Shown here: positions 34,777 through 44,589 of the stretch, piece after piece | Layout of the letters: each line of letters begins with the position of its first letter | Position numbering within the stretch: the first letter of the stretch is position 1 | Position numbers and translations under genes: made by a program | Origin: CAZMBI01 sp964564675 | GTDB taxonomy: Bacteria; Pseudomonadota; Alphaproteobacteria; Rickettsiales; UBA3002 | Direction: 5' to 3' | DNA: 64,000 nt | Assembly (NCBI GenBank): GCA_964564675.1 | Contig: CAZMBI010000006.1 | Coordinates: forward strand, 1-64,000 | Notes under the pieces: generated by a model | Seen by the model: only the letters and a program-made list of their open reading frames with translations | Databases searched by the model: none | Told to the model about the DNA's origin: nothing

Positions 34777-36066
34777 CTATAATTTCTCAATCCGCAGCAT
34801 TTGCGGCGTGTGAATGACACTAGTCAAGTTGGCGATACGTTGCAAGCCATTGCGCATGGCTGATTCTTTGGTGTCATGGGTGGTGATGACCACCTGCGCC
34901 GGCGCATCCGCGGCATGGCCATGCTGGATGATGGATTGCACCGAAATCGCCTCCCCGGCGAAGATGGCGGTAATCTCCGAGAGTACGCCCGGTTTGTCGC
35001 GTACCGTCAGGCGCAGATAGTAACGGCTGGTATGATTGGCCATATGCGCTTTGGGCAGCGGCTGCAACGCAGGCGCCGATACGGTGAAGGCCGGATAACG
35101 CACGCCGCGGGCAACCTGCACGATGTCGGAAACCACAGAGGAGGCCGTTGGGCCGCCGCCGGCTCCCTGGCCTTCAAGCAGGACGCGGCCCACCGCATCC
35201 CCTTCCAGCTGCACGGCGTTAAAGGCGCCGTCAATCACGCCGATGGGCGCGCCCTTGGGCACCAGACAAGGGTGCACGCGCTGCAATATGCCGTCTTCGC
35301 CGTGCTGCGCGATACCTAGCAGCTTGATGGTATAGCCCAACTCGTCGACATAGCGCATATCGTCATCGGTGATACTGCGAATGCCTTCAATATGCACGCT
35401 TTCCAGATCCACCGGCGCGCCATAGGCGAGGCTGGTTAAAATGGCGAGCTTGTGGGCGGTATCCATACCGTCCACATCAAAGCTCGGATCGGCCTCGGCA
35501 TAACCCAGCGCCTGGGCTTCGGCGAGCACGTCATCAAACGCGCGGCCAGTGCGCTGCATGGTAGTAAGGATATAATTACCGGTGCCGTTTAAAATGCCGG
35601 CAATGCGCATGAAGCGATTAGCCGCAAGGCCGTGGCGCAGCACATCGACCACCGGAATGCCGCCGGCCACCGCCGCCTCATAAGCCAACACCGCCTCATT
35701 GGCTTCGGCCAGCCGCGCCAGTGCCGTCCCGTGATGCGCCAGCAACGCTTTATTGGCGGTGACCACATGACGGCCGGAAGCCAGCGCTGCCTCCACCAGT
35801 TCGCGGGCGATGCCTTCACTGCCGCCGATCAGCTCGACGATCATATCGACATCGGCGCGTGTGGGCAGTTGCAGCGGATCATCCACCCAGTCGATGCCGC
35901 TGAGGTCAAGCCCGCGGTCTTTTTGGCTGCGCGCCGAAACGGCGACAATCTGAATGTCGCGCCCGCTTCGGCTGTACAGCATATCTTTGTTGCGCTGCAA
36001 CAGTTCGACGGTTGCCGCGCCCACCGTGCCCAGCCCGGCAATAGCGATACGTAGGGGATTAGTCAT
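34777..36066 (-). CDS. hom: Homoserine dehydrogenase
   Basis: 429 residues, from ATG 36066 (MTNPLRIAIAGLGTVG). NAD(P)-binding GLGTVG at 10-15; substrate-binding core with GGIPVVDVLRHGLAANR and GILNGTGNYILTTM; and a C-terminal ACT domain (KPGVLSEITAIF), the usual site for threonine feedback. It reduces aspartate semialdehyde to homoserine, the branch point to Thr, Met and Ile. Its start overlaps the HepT-like gene by eight bases, so its translation is tied to the toxin-antitoxin pair before it. Confidence 0.96.
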   Translation of the reverse strand: MTNPLRIAIAGLGTVGAATVELLQRNKDMLYSRSGRDIQIVAVSARSQKDRGLDLSGIDWVDDPLQLPTRADVDMIVELIGGSEGIARELVEAALASGRHVVTANKALLAHHGTALARLAEANEAVLAYEAAVAGGIPVVDVLRHGLAANRFMRIAGILNGTGNYILTTMQRTGRAFDDVLAEAQALGYAEADPSFDVDGMDTAHKLAILTSLAYGAPVDLESVHIEGIRSITDDDMRYVDELGYTIKLLGIAQHGEDGILQRVHPCLVPKGAPIGVIDGAFNAVQLEGDAVGRVLLEGQGAGGGPTASSVVSDIVQVARGVRYPAFTVSAPALQPLPKAHMANHTSRYYLRLTVRDKPGVLSEITAIFAGEAISVQSIIQHGHAADAPAQVVITTHDTKESAMRNGLQRIANLTSVIHTPQMLRIEKL

Positions 36067-36388
36067 TGGGTGGTTCCTTGATAACTTCATCCAATTGATC
36101 TTGTAATGGCGGCAGATGGTCGTCAACGATCTCCCATAATGCATCAGCGGAAATTCGATCATAACCATGGACAATGATATTGCGCAAATCGATGATTTTA
36201 CGCCATGGTATATGGGGATGTTTGTTGCGAAAATCGGGTGTCGAACAATTGGCTGCTTCCCCGATAACGGCAAGATCCCGTTCTATCGCACGCAGCGTAC
36301 GCAGATCTGCTCTATCCGACTGGGCCAGGGTTTGCATTTCGGCGCTGTAATCAAGCATATCCTGAAAGTGAGGTCCGGGGTATTTCAC
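36059..36388 (-). CDS. hepT: HepT-family toxin (DUF86)
   Basis: 109 residues, mainly helical, with the HEPN motif Rx4HxY complete as RNIIVHGY (Arg69, His74, Tyr76). HepT is an RNase whose Tyr is AMPylated by its MntA partner, which neutralises it. The gene overlaps mntA by four bases upstream and hom by eight downstream. All key residues are intact, so it should be active unless silenced. Position inside a biosynthetic operon is unusual. Confidence 0.88.
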   Translation of the reverse strand: MKYPGPHFQDMLDYSAEMQTLAQSDRADLRTLRAIERDLAVIGEAANCSTPDFRNKHPHIPWRKIIDLRNIIVHGYDRISADALWEIVDDHLPPLQDQLDEVIKEPPND

Positions 36389-36669
36389 AGATCCCTCGCC
36401 TCTTTAAGCAAAGATGGACGGATGCGGGGGGTCAGCGAATCATCTGCCAACAGATCAATCGACTGGTGCAGCAAATCCTCGATCTCATGTTTCATACTTA
36501 AGCGATCCCACAGCGAGCCGCTGGGCAAATTAATGAGTATATCCACGTCGCTTCCGGTGCGCACTTCATCACGAGCAACCGATCCGCAGACGCGAATTTC
36601 ACGCGCCCCGTATTTATCAGCAATTGGGAAAATCTGCGGTTTGTAGCGGCGCAGTTCGTCCAGTGTCAT
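36385..36669 (-). CDS. mntA: MntA-family nucleotidyltransferase antitoxin
   Basis: 94 residues: the minimal nucleotidyltransferase fold with GSVARDEVRTGSDVDIL at 29-45, giving the GSx10DxD active site. Such proteins AMPylate HepT. The start ATG overlaps the stop of the aminotransferase gene (ATGA), and the end overlaps hepT. The pair is therefore translated as part of the aminotransferase-hom transcript. Confidence 0.9.
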   Translation of the reverse strand: MTLDELRRYKPQIFPIADKYGAREIRVCGSVARDEVRTGSDVDILINLPSGSLWDRLSMKHEIEDLLHQSIDLLADDSLTPRIRPSLLKEARDL

Positions 36670-37877
36670 GCTGCCCTCATCTGCGCGATCAGCTGCTGTG
36701 CATCTTCGCCCAGAAACTGTTTGATATTGCGCACAGCCTGGCGCAGTCGCTGGCGGTTTTCAACCAGCGCGATTCGCACATGACCATCACCATATTGTCC
36801 GAAACCGATACCGGGCGCCACCGCCACTTCCGCCTTATCGAGCAGCAATTTGGAAAAGGCCAGCGAGCCGAGCTCAGCATAGGCCGCCGGCAGCGGCGCC
36901 CAGATAAACATGGAGGCCGCCGGGCTGGGCACCGGCCAGCCGGCCTTTGCCAGCCCGTCGACCAGCACATCGCGGCGCTCTCGATACATGCTGCGCAGAT
37001 TTTCGACCACCTGTTGCGGCCCGTTAATAGCGGCGGTGGCCGCTACCTGAATCGGCGTGAACGCGCCGTAGTCGAGGTAGGATTTAATCCGCGTCAGCGC
37101 CCTGACCAGCGTCGGGCACCCGGCGGCAAAACCGATCCGCCATCCGGCCATCGAATAGGTTTTACTCATCGAGGTGAACTCCACCGCGATGTCTTTGGCC
37201 CCCTGCACCTGCAGGATGGACGGCGGCGGATTATGCTCGAAATAAATCTCGCAATACGCAAGATCCGACAGGATAAAAATCTCATGATAGCGGCACAGCG
37301 CCACCACTTCCTCATAAAATTCCGGCGTCGCGGTCTCGGTGGTCGGGTTGCAGGGATAGTTGAGTATGAGCGCCAGCGGCTTGGGATTGCAATGGCGGAT
37401 GGCGGTTTTGATTTCATCGATTAAATGCGTGTCATCGGTTTTGGGCAGATTCCACACCGACGCCCCGGCGATAATCGAACCATAAGGGTGAATCGGGTAG
37501 CTCGGATTGGGCACCATGATGACATCACCCGGTGAGGTGATGGCCTGCGCCAGGTTGGCCAGCCCTTCCTTGGAGCCGATGGTGACCACCATTTCCGTTT
37601 CCGGATCAAGCGTTACTCCAAAGCGGCGTTCGTAATAGGCGCATTGCGCGCGGCGCAGTCCCGGAATCCCGCGTGACATCGAATAGCGATGGGCTTTGGG
37701 ATCCATCGCGGTTTCTTTCAGTTTATCGATGATGTGCGCTGCCGGCGGCGTGTCCGGGTTGCCCATGCCCAGATCGATAATATCCCGCCCGGACGCGCGA
37801 TGCGCCGCCTTCGTCGCGTTGACCTCGGCGAACACATAAGGCGGCAGGCGTTTGATCCGGTAAAATTCATCTTGCAT
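36666..37877 (-). CDS. alaC: Class I/II PLP aminotransferase, AlaC/DapL-like
   Basis: 403 residues. PLP lysine lies in TSMSKTYSMAGWRIGFA; the NYPCNPT stretch and SDLAYCEIYF hold the usual Asn and Tyr. Such enzymes make alanine or, in some lineages, LL-diaminopimelate; the neighbouring hom and MISYNYM-like similarity to AlaC favours glutamate-pyruvate transamination. First gene of the minus-strand operon with mntA, hepT, hom, glpX and recJ. Confidence 0.9.
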   Translation of the reverse strand: MQDEFYRIKRLPPYVFAEVNATKAAHRASGRDIIDLGMGNPDTPPAAHIIDKLKETAMDPKAHRYSMSRGIPGLRRAQCAYYERRFGVTLDPETEMVVTIGSKEGLANLAQAITSPGDVIMVPNPSYPIHPYGSIIAGASVWNLPKTDDTHLIDEIKTAIRHCNPKPLALILNYPCNPTTETATPEFYEEVVALCRYHEIFILSDLAYCEIYFEHNPPPSILQVQGAKDIAVEFTSMSKTYSMAGWRIGFAAGCPTLVRALTRIKSYLDYGAFTPIQVAATAAINGPQQVVENLRSMYRERRDVLVDGLAKAGWPVPSPAASMFIWAPLPAAYAELGSLAFSKLLLDKAEVAVAPGIGFGQYGDGHVRIALVENRQRLRQAVRNIKQFLGEDAQQLIAQMRAA

Positions 37878-37945
37878 AAGGCAGCCGTAGCATACGCCGC
37901 GGCGAAATCAACTGCAACAGGTGATGCGATGCGGGATGATTGGCC

Positions 37946-39247
37946 CTAATAGGCGCTGCCGCGATGCGAGTAACCACGACGCACCGCATAACGTGAGTCA
38001 TCCAGATAATTAGTTTGCGCCCCGCTATAGGCAGGCCTCGGCGGTACCAGCCCTTCCGGAGAGAGCGACTGCGACGCCGGGCGCACGCTCGGCGGATTGG
38101 GCACCTCGAGGCTTTGCGGTTCCTGCGGCGTGCGGGGGGCAGACTGCGCCATCTGCTCTACGGGCTGCGTTGCCGGCTGCGTGATCATCGGCGGCTCGGG
38201 CGGCGATGTGTCAGCGCCCGGCGCGGTGGCGGGCTGCGCAGCGGTTTGCGGCGGAGCATAGGCATCGGCCTGACCATAACGGACCTGCGTCCCGTTTTTA
38301 TCCATATGCAATGCCGGCACCGATACGACCTTGGCATCCTGTGTATTAGCCGATGCACTGGCCGGTGTATTGGCCTGCCCGCCCGCTTCGCCACCAGGCG
38401 CACTGCGCTCCACATTGACCGGCTGTTGCGCCGGCTGATCGGCGGCGACGGCTCCGGCACCCTCCTCTTGCGCGGCACCATTCATCCAGCTGTCCAGATC
38501 AATGGTGGGCAGCCAGCCCTCATCTTCCTGAGCCTGCCGCATCTCCTGCCGCTTCATCTGGGAACGACTATATTCCTGCTCCATGGCGGTGATTTCGGCT
38601 TCCACGCCGGGCGCATTCGGCTGCTGCGCTGGGTTGCGCGGCGGCGTGGGCGGTAAGGCAGGTGTCGTATTTTGCGGCTGCCCGGCGAATGGATTAGCCG
38701 GTTGTTCGGCACGCTGCGCCTGCCAGTCCGGTTGCACTGCAGGCTGTTGAGCAGCCGGCCGCTGAGCGGATTGAAACTGCGAAGCAGACGGCGCCGGCGG
38801 CATGGCAGAGACGGTATTTTGCGGCGGGACCGTGTCTTGGGATGCGGCCTGCTGCTGCATTGTCACAGGCTGACGCATCGACTGCGGCATGGGTTGCGTT
38901 TGCGGCGGCATCCCCCTGCCCTGTTGCTGCATAGGCGGGACCGGCTGCCGACCCGGCTGGACCTGCGCCGCTTGCGGTTGCGTCCGGTTGGGCGGTTGCT
39001 GCTGGGATTGATTTTGCTGCTGCTGTTCGCCGGTCTGCTGCGGCTGGCTGGCCCCGCCGGGATTAAGCAGCGGCGTGCGGCGCGGTCCCTGTACCGTATT
39101 GTAACGCTCTGGTCCGGTCTCAAAAAACGTGCCGCACCCGCTGGCCAGCACACAGGCTGCCAGCGCCACACCTACCAATGACCATTTAACCGCGAATACC
39201 AGGCCGTTTTCCCGTTCAATTCGCGAGAGATGCTGATCCACTGTCAT
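37946..39247 (-). CDS. Gln/Pro-rich lipoprotein
   Basis: 433 residues. After 22 polar residues comes a hydrophobic stretch ending LASGC, a lipobox with Cys38. From about 60 the protein is dominated by Gln, Pro, Ala and Thr (several QQ and PPQ runs), so it is probably disordered and may cross the cell wall. A few ordered pockets appear (GAAQEEGAGAVAAD; SLSPEGLVPPRPAY). No family assignment; its length and composition suggest a spacer or wall-binding lipoprotein. Confidence 0.7.
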   Translation of the reverse strand: MTVDQHLSRIERENGLVFAVKWSLVGVALAACVLASGCGTFFETGPERYNTVQGPRRTPLLNPGGASQPQQTGEQQQQNQSQQQPPNRTQPQAAQVQPGRQPVPPMQQQGRGMPPQTQPMPQSMRQPVTMQQQAASQDTVPPQNTVSAMPPAPSASQFQSAQRPAAQQPAVQPDWQAQRAEQPANPFAGQPQNTTPALPPTPPRNPAQQPNAPGVEAEITAMEQEYSRSQMKRQEMRQAQEDEGWLPTIDLDSWMNGAAQEEGAGAVAADQPAQQPVNVERSAPGGEAGGQANTPASASANTQDAKVVSVPALHMDKNGTQVRYGQADAYAPPQTAAQPATAPGADTSPPEPPMITQPATQPVEQMAQSAPRTPQEPQSLEVPNPPSVRPASQSLSPEGLVPPRPAYSGAQTNYLDDSRYAVRRGYSHRGSAY

Positions 39248-39470
39248 AATCGATTCCTGATCGTTTTCTCATAAAAAAAATCTGTAAAACCGTACCGCCG
39301 CTTTGTCCAGACGAAAGCGTTGAAATGTCAAGCCGCTACATCCAATCAGACGGCAAAACAGGTGATTGCTCAAATTATCCACTTTGCCGCCGACGCGCCC
39401 GCCGCCTGCAGCGGATTTTTTTTGCAGATCACCTCTCGACTCACTGCGCCTGTCACATTATAACGATGGT

Positions 39471-41351
39471 ATGAAAAAAGTTCGCAAAGTCGCCCGTAAA
39501 AAGGCTTCTCAGATTGCTACGTCGTCTCCTCGTCAAGAGGAAACATCCTCCCCGCGTCAGGAGGCAGCAACCGAGTTGCCGCCGGAATATGATCCGGCCA
39601 CATTCACAGAAAATATGGCCGAGGCCGTCAGTCTTTGGCAACAGATTGTGCAGCGCACCACGCTGGGCTATATCAAAGATCCCGATATCAGTATCGGCCA
39701 TGCTGATCCGCTGAATATCAGCGAGACATTCGCCAAGCTCGGCGCGCGCATGGCGACCAACCCGTATCAACTCTATGACGCGCAGATGGGCCTGTGGCGC
39801 CAGCACCTCAAGCTCTGGCATAACACCACCCAGCGCCTGCTGGGCAAACCCGGCGACGCGATGGAAGAAGTCACCGATCGCCGCTTCCGCGATGACGCGT
39901 GGGAAAACAGCGCGGTGTATGACTACATCAAACGCAGCTACCTGATTAACAGCGAATGGGTGCGCCAGACCGTGGGCAAGGTTGACGGGCTGGATCAGCA
40001 CACCGCGCAAAAGGTGGACTTTTTCACGCGCCAGTTCCTTGATGCCGCCTCGCCTTCCAACTTCCTGCTGACCAATCCGGAAGTGCTGCGCACAACGCTG
40101 GAAAGTAACGGCAGCAACCTGGTGAAGGGCCTGCAGAATATGCTTGAGGATGTCGAAGACGGCGAGGGTAAGCTGCGCATCCGCATGACTAATACCGAAG
40201 CCTTCGAGCTCGGCGAAAATATCGCCTGCACGCCCGGCAAAGTCGTCTATGAGAATGACCTAATGCAGGTGATTCAGTATACGCCGTCAACAGAGACCGT
40301 CTATGAAACCCCGCTTTTGATTATCCCGGCCTGGATCAACAAATATTATGTGCTCGATTTGCGACCAAAAAATTCGCTGGTGCGCTGGCTGGTTGAGCGC
40401 GGCTACACCGTTTTCATGATCTCCTGGGTCAACCCGGATGAAACGCTGGGGCGCAAACATTTTGAGGATTATCTGCAGGAAGGTCCGCTCACCGCGCTGG
40501 ATGTCATTCAGCATATAACCGGGCAACAGACGGTTAATGTCACCGGCTATTGTCTGGGCGGAACGCTGCTGGCTTCAATGCTGGCATATCTGCGCGCGCA
40601 CGGTGAGGCAAATCGCGTGGGTGCGGCCACCTATCTGACCACGATGGTCGATTTCTCCGAGGCCGGCGAACTTGGCGTGTTTATCGATGACGAGCAGATT
40701 GAAAGCCTGGAAAACCGCATGAGCAGCAAAGGATTTTTAGAGGGGCGCGATTTGTCGACCACCTTCAATATGCTGCGTGCTAATGATCTGATCTGGTCGT
40801 TTGTTGTCAATAATTATCTTCTGGGTAAAGACCCCTTCCCGTTTGATATCCTGTACTGGAATTCGGATTCCACGCGCATGCCTGCCACCATGCACAGCTA
40901 TTATCTGCGCAACATGTATCAGAAAAACCTGCTGGTCAAACCCGGCGGTCTGGAACTGCTCGACACGCCGATTAACATCACCAAGATCGAAACGCCAACC
41001 TATATTCTATCGACCAAAGATGATCATATCGCACCATGGCAATCAACCTATGCCGCCACCCAGGTCTATGACGGACCGATTACGTTTGTGCTGGCGCAAT
41101 CAGGGCATATTGCCGGGGTTATCAATCCGCCGAGCAAGAAGAAATATGGCTATTGGGTGAATGACGACCTGCCACTGCGCCCGGACGCGTGGCTGGCGGA
41201 TGCCAAACTGATCGATGCGTCCTGGTGGTATCACTGGCATGACTGGCTGCGGCGCCTGAGCGGGAAGAAAGTGAAAGCGCGCAAACCGGGAAGCCGTAAA
41301 TATAAGCCGATTGAAGACGCGCCCGGCGCCTATGCCCGCATTCATGTTTAG
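39471..41351 (+). CDS. phaC: Class I poly(3-hydroxyalkanoate) synthase
   Basis: 626 residues from ATG 39471. It polymerises hydroxyacyl-CoA into PHA at granules. The lipase-box-like GYCLGG at 359-364 carries the catalytic Cys361; later STKDDHIAPW and QSGHIAGVINPP hold the Asp and His. The N-terminal 35 residues are Lys-rich with a duplicated SSPRQE unit. The usual partners phaA, phaB and phaP are not in the window. Confidence 0.95.
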   Translation: MKKVRKVARKKASQIATSSPRQEETSSPRQEAATELPPEYDPATFTENMAEAVSLWQQIVQRTTLGYIKDPDISIGHADPLNISETFAKLGARMATNPYQLYDAQMGLWRQHLKLWHNTTQRLLGKPGDAMEEVTDRRFRDDAWENSAVYDYIKRSYLINSEWVRQTVGKVDGLDQHTAQKVDFFTRQFLDAASPSNFLLTNPEVLRTTLESNGSNLVKGLQNMLEDVEDGEGKLRIRMTNTEAFELGENIACTPGKVVYENDLMQVIQYTPSTETVYETPLLIIPAWINKYYVLDLRPKNSLVRWLVERGYTVFMISWVNPDETLGRKHFEDYLQEGPLTALDVIQHITGQQTVNVTGYCLGGTLLASMLAYLRAHGEANRVGAATYLTTMVDFSEAGELGVFIDDEQIESLENRMSSKGFLEGRDLSTTFNMLRANDLIWSFVVNNYLLGKDPFPFDILYWNSDSTRMPATMHSYYLRNMYQKNLLVKPGGLELLDTPINITKIETPTYILSTKDDHIAPWQSTYAATQVYDGPITFVLAQSGHIAGVINPPSKKKYGYWVNDDLPLRPDAWLADAKLIDASWWYHWHDWLRRLSGKKVKARKPGSRKYKPIEDAPGAYARIHV

Positions 41352-41502
41352 GGGAGACTATTGAATCCATCGGCTTTTAGCGCGCCATCCCCGCAAAAGC
41401 GCGGATCGTACCCAAGTAAGCGTATGACGCCACAAGATTCCCGCCTTCGCTAAATGCCGGAATGGGGCAGGAGCCGACGTATATCATGGTCTTTAGGGGC
41501 CG

Positions 41503-42768
41503 TTAGCTGCGCTCCAGTTCGGCCGGAGCCGACTGGCGTTGCTGCTCGCGCTCAGCAAAGCTCAATGGCTGCTCGTTACTGCGCGGGACGAAACGTTCGG
41601 CGAATCCCGGCACATTATCGTTTGCCGGACGCGCCGCCCGCTCGCGCTTATACTGCAGGCGCTGGCTGTCGCGCTGCAATTCCTCTTCCGATCGGTTCTG
41701 TTCGCTTAAACCCTGGGCCAGCTCCTCAGAGAGCGCCTGCAGCGTATCTTTTTCGACTTTGCGTAGTTGCGGTCTGGGCAGGCGCGGCACGCCCGAGGCA
41801 CGACCGACCGCGGCAAAGGCCAGTTCGTCGGCTTCGATCTGCCCGTTGTTCAAATCGGCGGTCAGTGAAGCCACCGTGCGCGGTACACGCCGCGGGTCAT
41901 TATAAGGCCGGCCATAAACCGACAGCACCTCCTGCTGTTCGTCGGCCGAGAGCTTATAATAGGGTTTGTCGTAAATCGCCTCGATCATGGTGCTTAAACC
42001 CGGATTAGCCGCAACAAACACGCCGAAGACCTGCTCCTTGGTGATCGTGCGGCTGCGGTTCATGTCCCTACGGATATCCCTGATCTGCTCATGCGCCGTT
42101 TTCTGGTTGAGGCCTAACAGCCCTTCGGCCAGCCGGTCCAGCGTGGAATTAATCAGGTTAAGCACGGTTCCGCTAAACAACACCGCGGTCAGGATAGGCG
42201 CACTCTGCCCCGCTGGCTGGAATCCCAGCATGGTGCTGGCACTATTGGCGAGGGACTGAATATTGCCGATAACATGCTCCTGGACGAAGGGTAATTGAGC
42301 AAAGCCCATGAACGCGCCCACGGTAATGGCGGCCGCCCCGCCGAGCGTGATCATGCGCAGCAATTGCCGGCTGCTCTCGCGGTCACGCGCCTGTTCCAAC
42401 ACCGGATTGGCGCGTACGCCTTTCTGCGGGCTGCCGTCAGCGACTTCGTGCAGATGTTCCCGTGTGACCTCTTTTTCCGGCACACCGACCTGGGCGGCGA
42501 TTTCGTTGCGGTACTCATCGACCAGCCGCTCTTCAACCGCCTTTTGTTTGCGGTGCCCGATATAATATTGCACCGGCACGGTAAGCCCCAGCATTATGCC
42601 GAAAGCCGACCAGGCCGCGGTGGCATCAAATCCGGCTGTAGCTGACGGCTCGAATCCGAAGCCGACCGCCAATAAAAACGGCACCACGCCCAGCGTTAAT
42701 ACCTGACGCGAACTCAGATAAATCAGCTGATTTTTAAACCAGCTATTCAGGCGTGATAAAATGTCCAT
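41503..42768 (-). CDS. Predicted inner-membrane protein with long cytoplasmic tail
   Basis: 421 residues. Four hydrophobic segments are visible at about 24-42, 50-70, 138-160 and 190-212. The rest of the C-terminal half is charged and rich in Glu, Arg and Gln (EELAQGLSEQNRSEEELQRD). There are no recognised motifs. It stands alone between phaC and the carbonic-anhydrase-like gene. It might be a scaffold or sensor; nothing more can be said. Confidence 0.68.
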   Translation of the reverse strand: MDILSRLNSWFKNQLIYLSSRQVLTLGVVPFLLAVGFGFEPSATAGFDATAAWSAFGIMLGLTVPVQYYIGHRKQKAVEERLVDEYRNEIAAQVGVPEKEVTREHLHEVADGSPQKGVRANPVLEQARDRESSRQLLRMITLGGAAAITVGAFMGFAQLPFVQEHVIGNIQSLANSASTMLGFQPAGQSAPILTAVLFSGTVLNLINSTLDRLAEGLLGLNQKTAHEQIRDIRRDMNRSRTITKEQVFGVFVAANPGLSTMIEAIYDKPYYKLSADEQQEVLSVYGRPYNDPRRVPRTVASLTADLNNGQIEADELAFAAVGRASGVPRLPRPQLRKVEKDTLQALSEELAQGLSEQNRSEEELQRDSQRLQYKRERAARPANDNVPGFAERFVPRSNEQPLSFAEREQQRQSAPAELERS

Positions 42769-42870
42769 AACGGTTCCTGCCCGGATACAGTTTCCGGCAC
42801 ATTTACAGCCTACGTGAAGTTGGGCAGGGTTTAATGACGATTATGTGACAATTGTATGAAATATCAGCTT

Positions 42871-43386
42871 TTAGCGATAACGCTGGGCCAGCGCAACATA
42901 ATGTGCCGCCGAATCGGGTATATAATCGATCTCTTCCCGGCTCATCGCGCGGAAGCGCCTGGCCGGGTTGCCCGCCCAGATCTCACCGCCGGGCACGCTT
43001 TTTTGCGGCGTCAGCAGGGCGCCGGCCGCCAGCATGCCGCCGCTTTGCACCACGGCGTGATCCATCACCGTGGCGCGCATACCGACAAAACTGCCGTCTT
43101 CCAGCGTGCAGGCATGGATGACTGCGGCATGCCCGATGGTCACGCCATCACCGATCGTGGTCGGCCCGGTTTCCCGCGTGACATGGACGATGGTGCCGTC
43201 CTGGATGTTGGTGCGCTCGCCGATGCGGATCGTCTGCACATCGCCGCGAATGACACAGCCGAACCAGATATTGCTGTCTTTACCGATCGTGACATCGCCG
43301 ACAATGACGGCATTCGGTGCCACCCACGCCTCGGGATGAATGGTGGGCGTTATGCCCTGATAGGGAATGGTCACAGGGTACCCCAT
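42871..43386 (-). CDS. Gamma-class carbonic anhydrase-like hexapeptide protein
   Basis: 171 residues, built of left-handed beta-helix hexapeptides ([IV]G[DE]xxxI). The three metal His are in place (His68, His86, His91, spacing 17 and 4), as in gamma carbonic anhydrases and the YrdA/PaaY group. Whether it hydrates CO2 or serves another zinc/iron role is open. Confidence 0.9.
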   Translation of the reverse strand: MGYPVTIPYQGITPTIHPEAWVAPNAVIVGDVTIGKDSNIWFGCVIRGDVQTIRIGERTNIQDGTIVHVTRETGPTTIGDGVTIGHAAVIHACTLEDGSFVGMRATVMDHAVVQSGGMLAAGALLTPQKSVPGGEIWAGNPARRFRAMSREEIDYIPDSAAHYVALAQRYR

Positions 43387-43458
43387 AGCGTTTTTTCCGT
43401 TGATCCACGCGGTCCGATACTAAACGCTATGGGGCAAATGAGAAATGAAAAACAGCGA

Positions 43459-44496
43459 TCAGGGGGTAAGCGCCGTACCCGCCAGAGCGGTCTGTTCCGG
43501 CATACCGAACATCACGTTCATGTTCTGCACCGCCTGCCCGGCCGCGCCTTTGACCAGATTATCGATCACCGAGACCAGAATCGTCTGACCTGAACGGCGG
43601 TCGGGCGCGACACTGATATGGCAGGCATTGGTGCCGCGCACGGCATGCGTTGTGGGCACCGTACCGTGCGGGCAGATATGGATGAACGGTTCGTCACCGT
43701 AGACTGACTGCAGCTGCGCCCGGATGGAAGCCGCCTCGCCCGTGACATGGATGGTGGCGCTGATGCCGCGATTCATCGGCACCAGATGCGGCGTAAAGCT
43801 CAGCGTGAGCGGTGCGCCAGCGGCGTCGCCGAGCACCTGTTCGATTTCGGCGACGTGACGGTGCCCGCCCACGCCGTAGGCTTTCACGCCTTCGGCTACC
43901 TCGCTGAATAACATGGATTGCGTCACTTTCCGCCCAGCGCCTGACACCCCCGACATGGCACTGACAATAATCGCCGCCGGATCGATCAGCTGCGCCTGCA
44001 CGAGGGGTAAAAGCGGCAACAGGACCGCCGTCGGGTAACAGCCCGGATTGGCCACCAGCCGCGCCGTGTGAACCGCATCGCGGGCATGTTCGGTCAGCCC
44101 GTATACCGCCTGCGTCTGCAGGTGCGGCGCCTGATGGGCATGACCATACCATTCGGCATAGGCGTGTGGATCGGATAATCGGAAATCGGCTGATAGATCA
44201 ATAACCCTGTTGGATGCCGGCAAACCAGCAATAATCGCTTGCGTGGTCCCGTGCGGCAGGCAGCAAAACACCAGATCGATCGCGTGATAATCCACCGTGT
44301 CGTGAGTGACAAGCGGCAGGTCATAAGCAGCCGCCAGCTGCGGAAAGACGTCACCGATGGCTTTGCCGGCCTGCGAATCGCCGGTCAGCGCCTTAATCCG
44401 TGCTCCGGGGTGATGCGCCAGCAGGCGCAGCAGCTCCGCCCCGGTATAGCCCGAAGCACCGAGAATGGCGATGGTGATGGGATGCGCTGTGACCAT
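43459..44496 (-). CDS. argC: N-acetyl-gamma-glutamyl-phosphate reductase
   Basis: 345 residues. NADP-binding GASGYTGAELLRLL at 13-26 and the catalytic Cys153 in NPGCYPTAV. It reduces N-acetylglutamyl phosphate in arginine synthesis, the step after ArgB, of which a partial gene lies at the window end. The order rplM, rpsI, argC is common in Alphaproteobacteria. Confidence 0.96.
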   Translation of the reverse strand: MVTAHPITIAILGASGYTGAELLRLLAHHPGARIKALTGDSQAGKAIGDVFPQLAAAYDLPLVTHDTVDYHAIDLVFCCLPHGTTQAIIAGLPASNRVIDLSADFRLSDPHAYAEWYGHAHQAPHLQTQAVYGLTEHARDAVHTARLVANPGCYPTAVLLPLLPLVQAQLIDPAAIIVSAMSGVSGAGRKVTQSMLFSEVAEGVKAYGVGGHRHVAEIEQVLGDAAGAPLTLSFTPHLVPMNRGISATIHVTGEAASIRAQLQSVYGDEPFIHICPHGTVPTTHAVRGTNACHISVAPDRRSGQTILVSVIDNLVKGAAGQAVQNMNVMFGMPEQTALAGTALTP

Positions 44497-44508
44497 AAGC
44501 CTGCCCGC

Positions 44509-44588
44509 AAGCCGTCATGTCCGCGCAAGCAGGAATCCGGAGGTTTGCGGCTCGCGATTCCAGCTTCCGCCGGAATAACGGAAACCCG
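44509..44588. repeat. REP-like repeat between argC and rpsI
   Basis: The stretch contains CAAGCAGGAATCCGG on one side and TTCCAGCTTCCGCCGGAATAA on the other, the two halves of the frequent proteobacterial repeat whose translated form reads VIPAEAGI. It is a spacer repeat inside the rplM-rpsI-argC run. Confidence 0.5.
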
Positions 44589-44589
44589 G

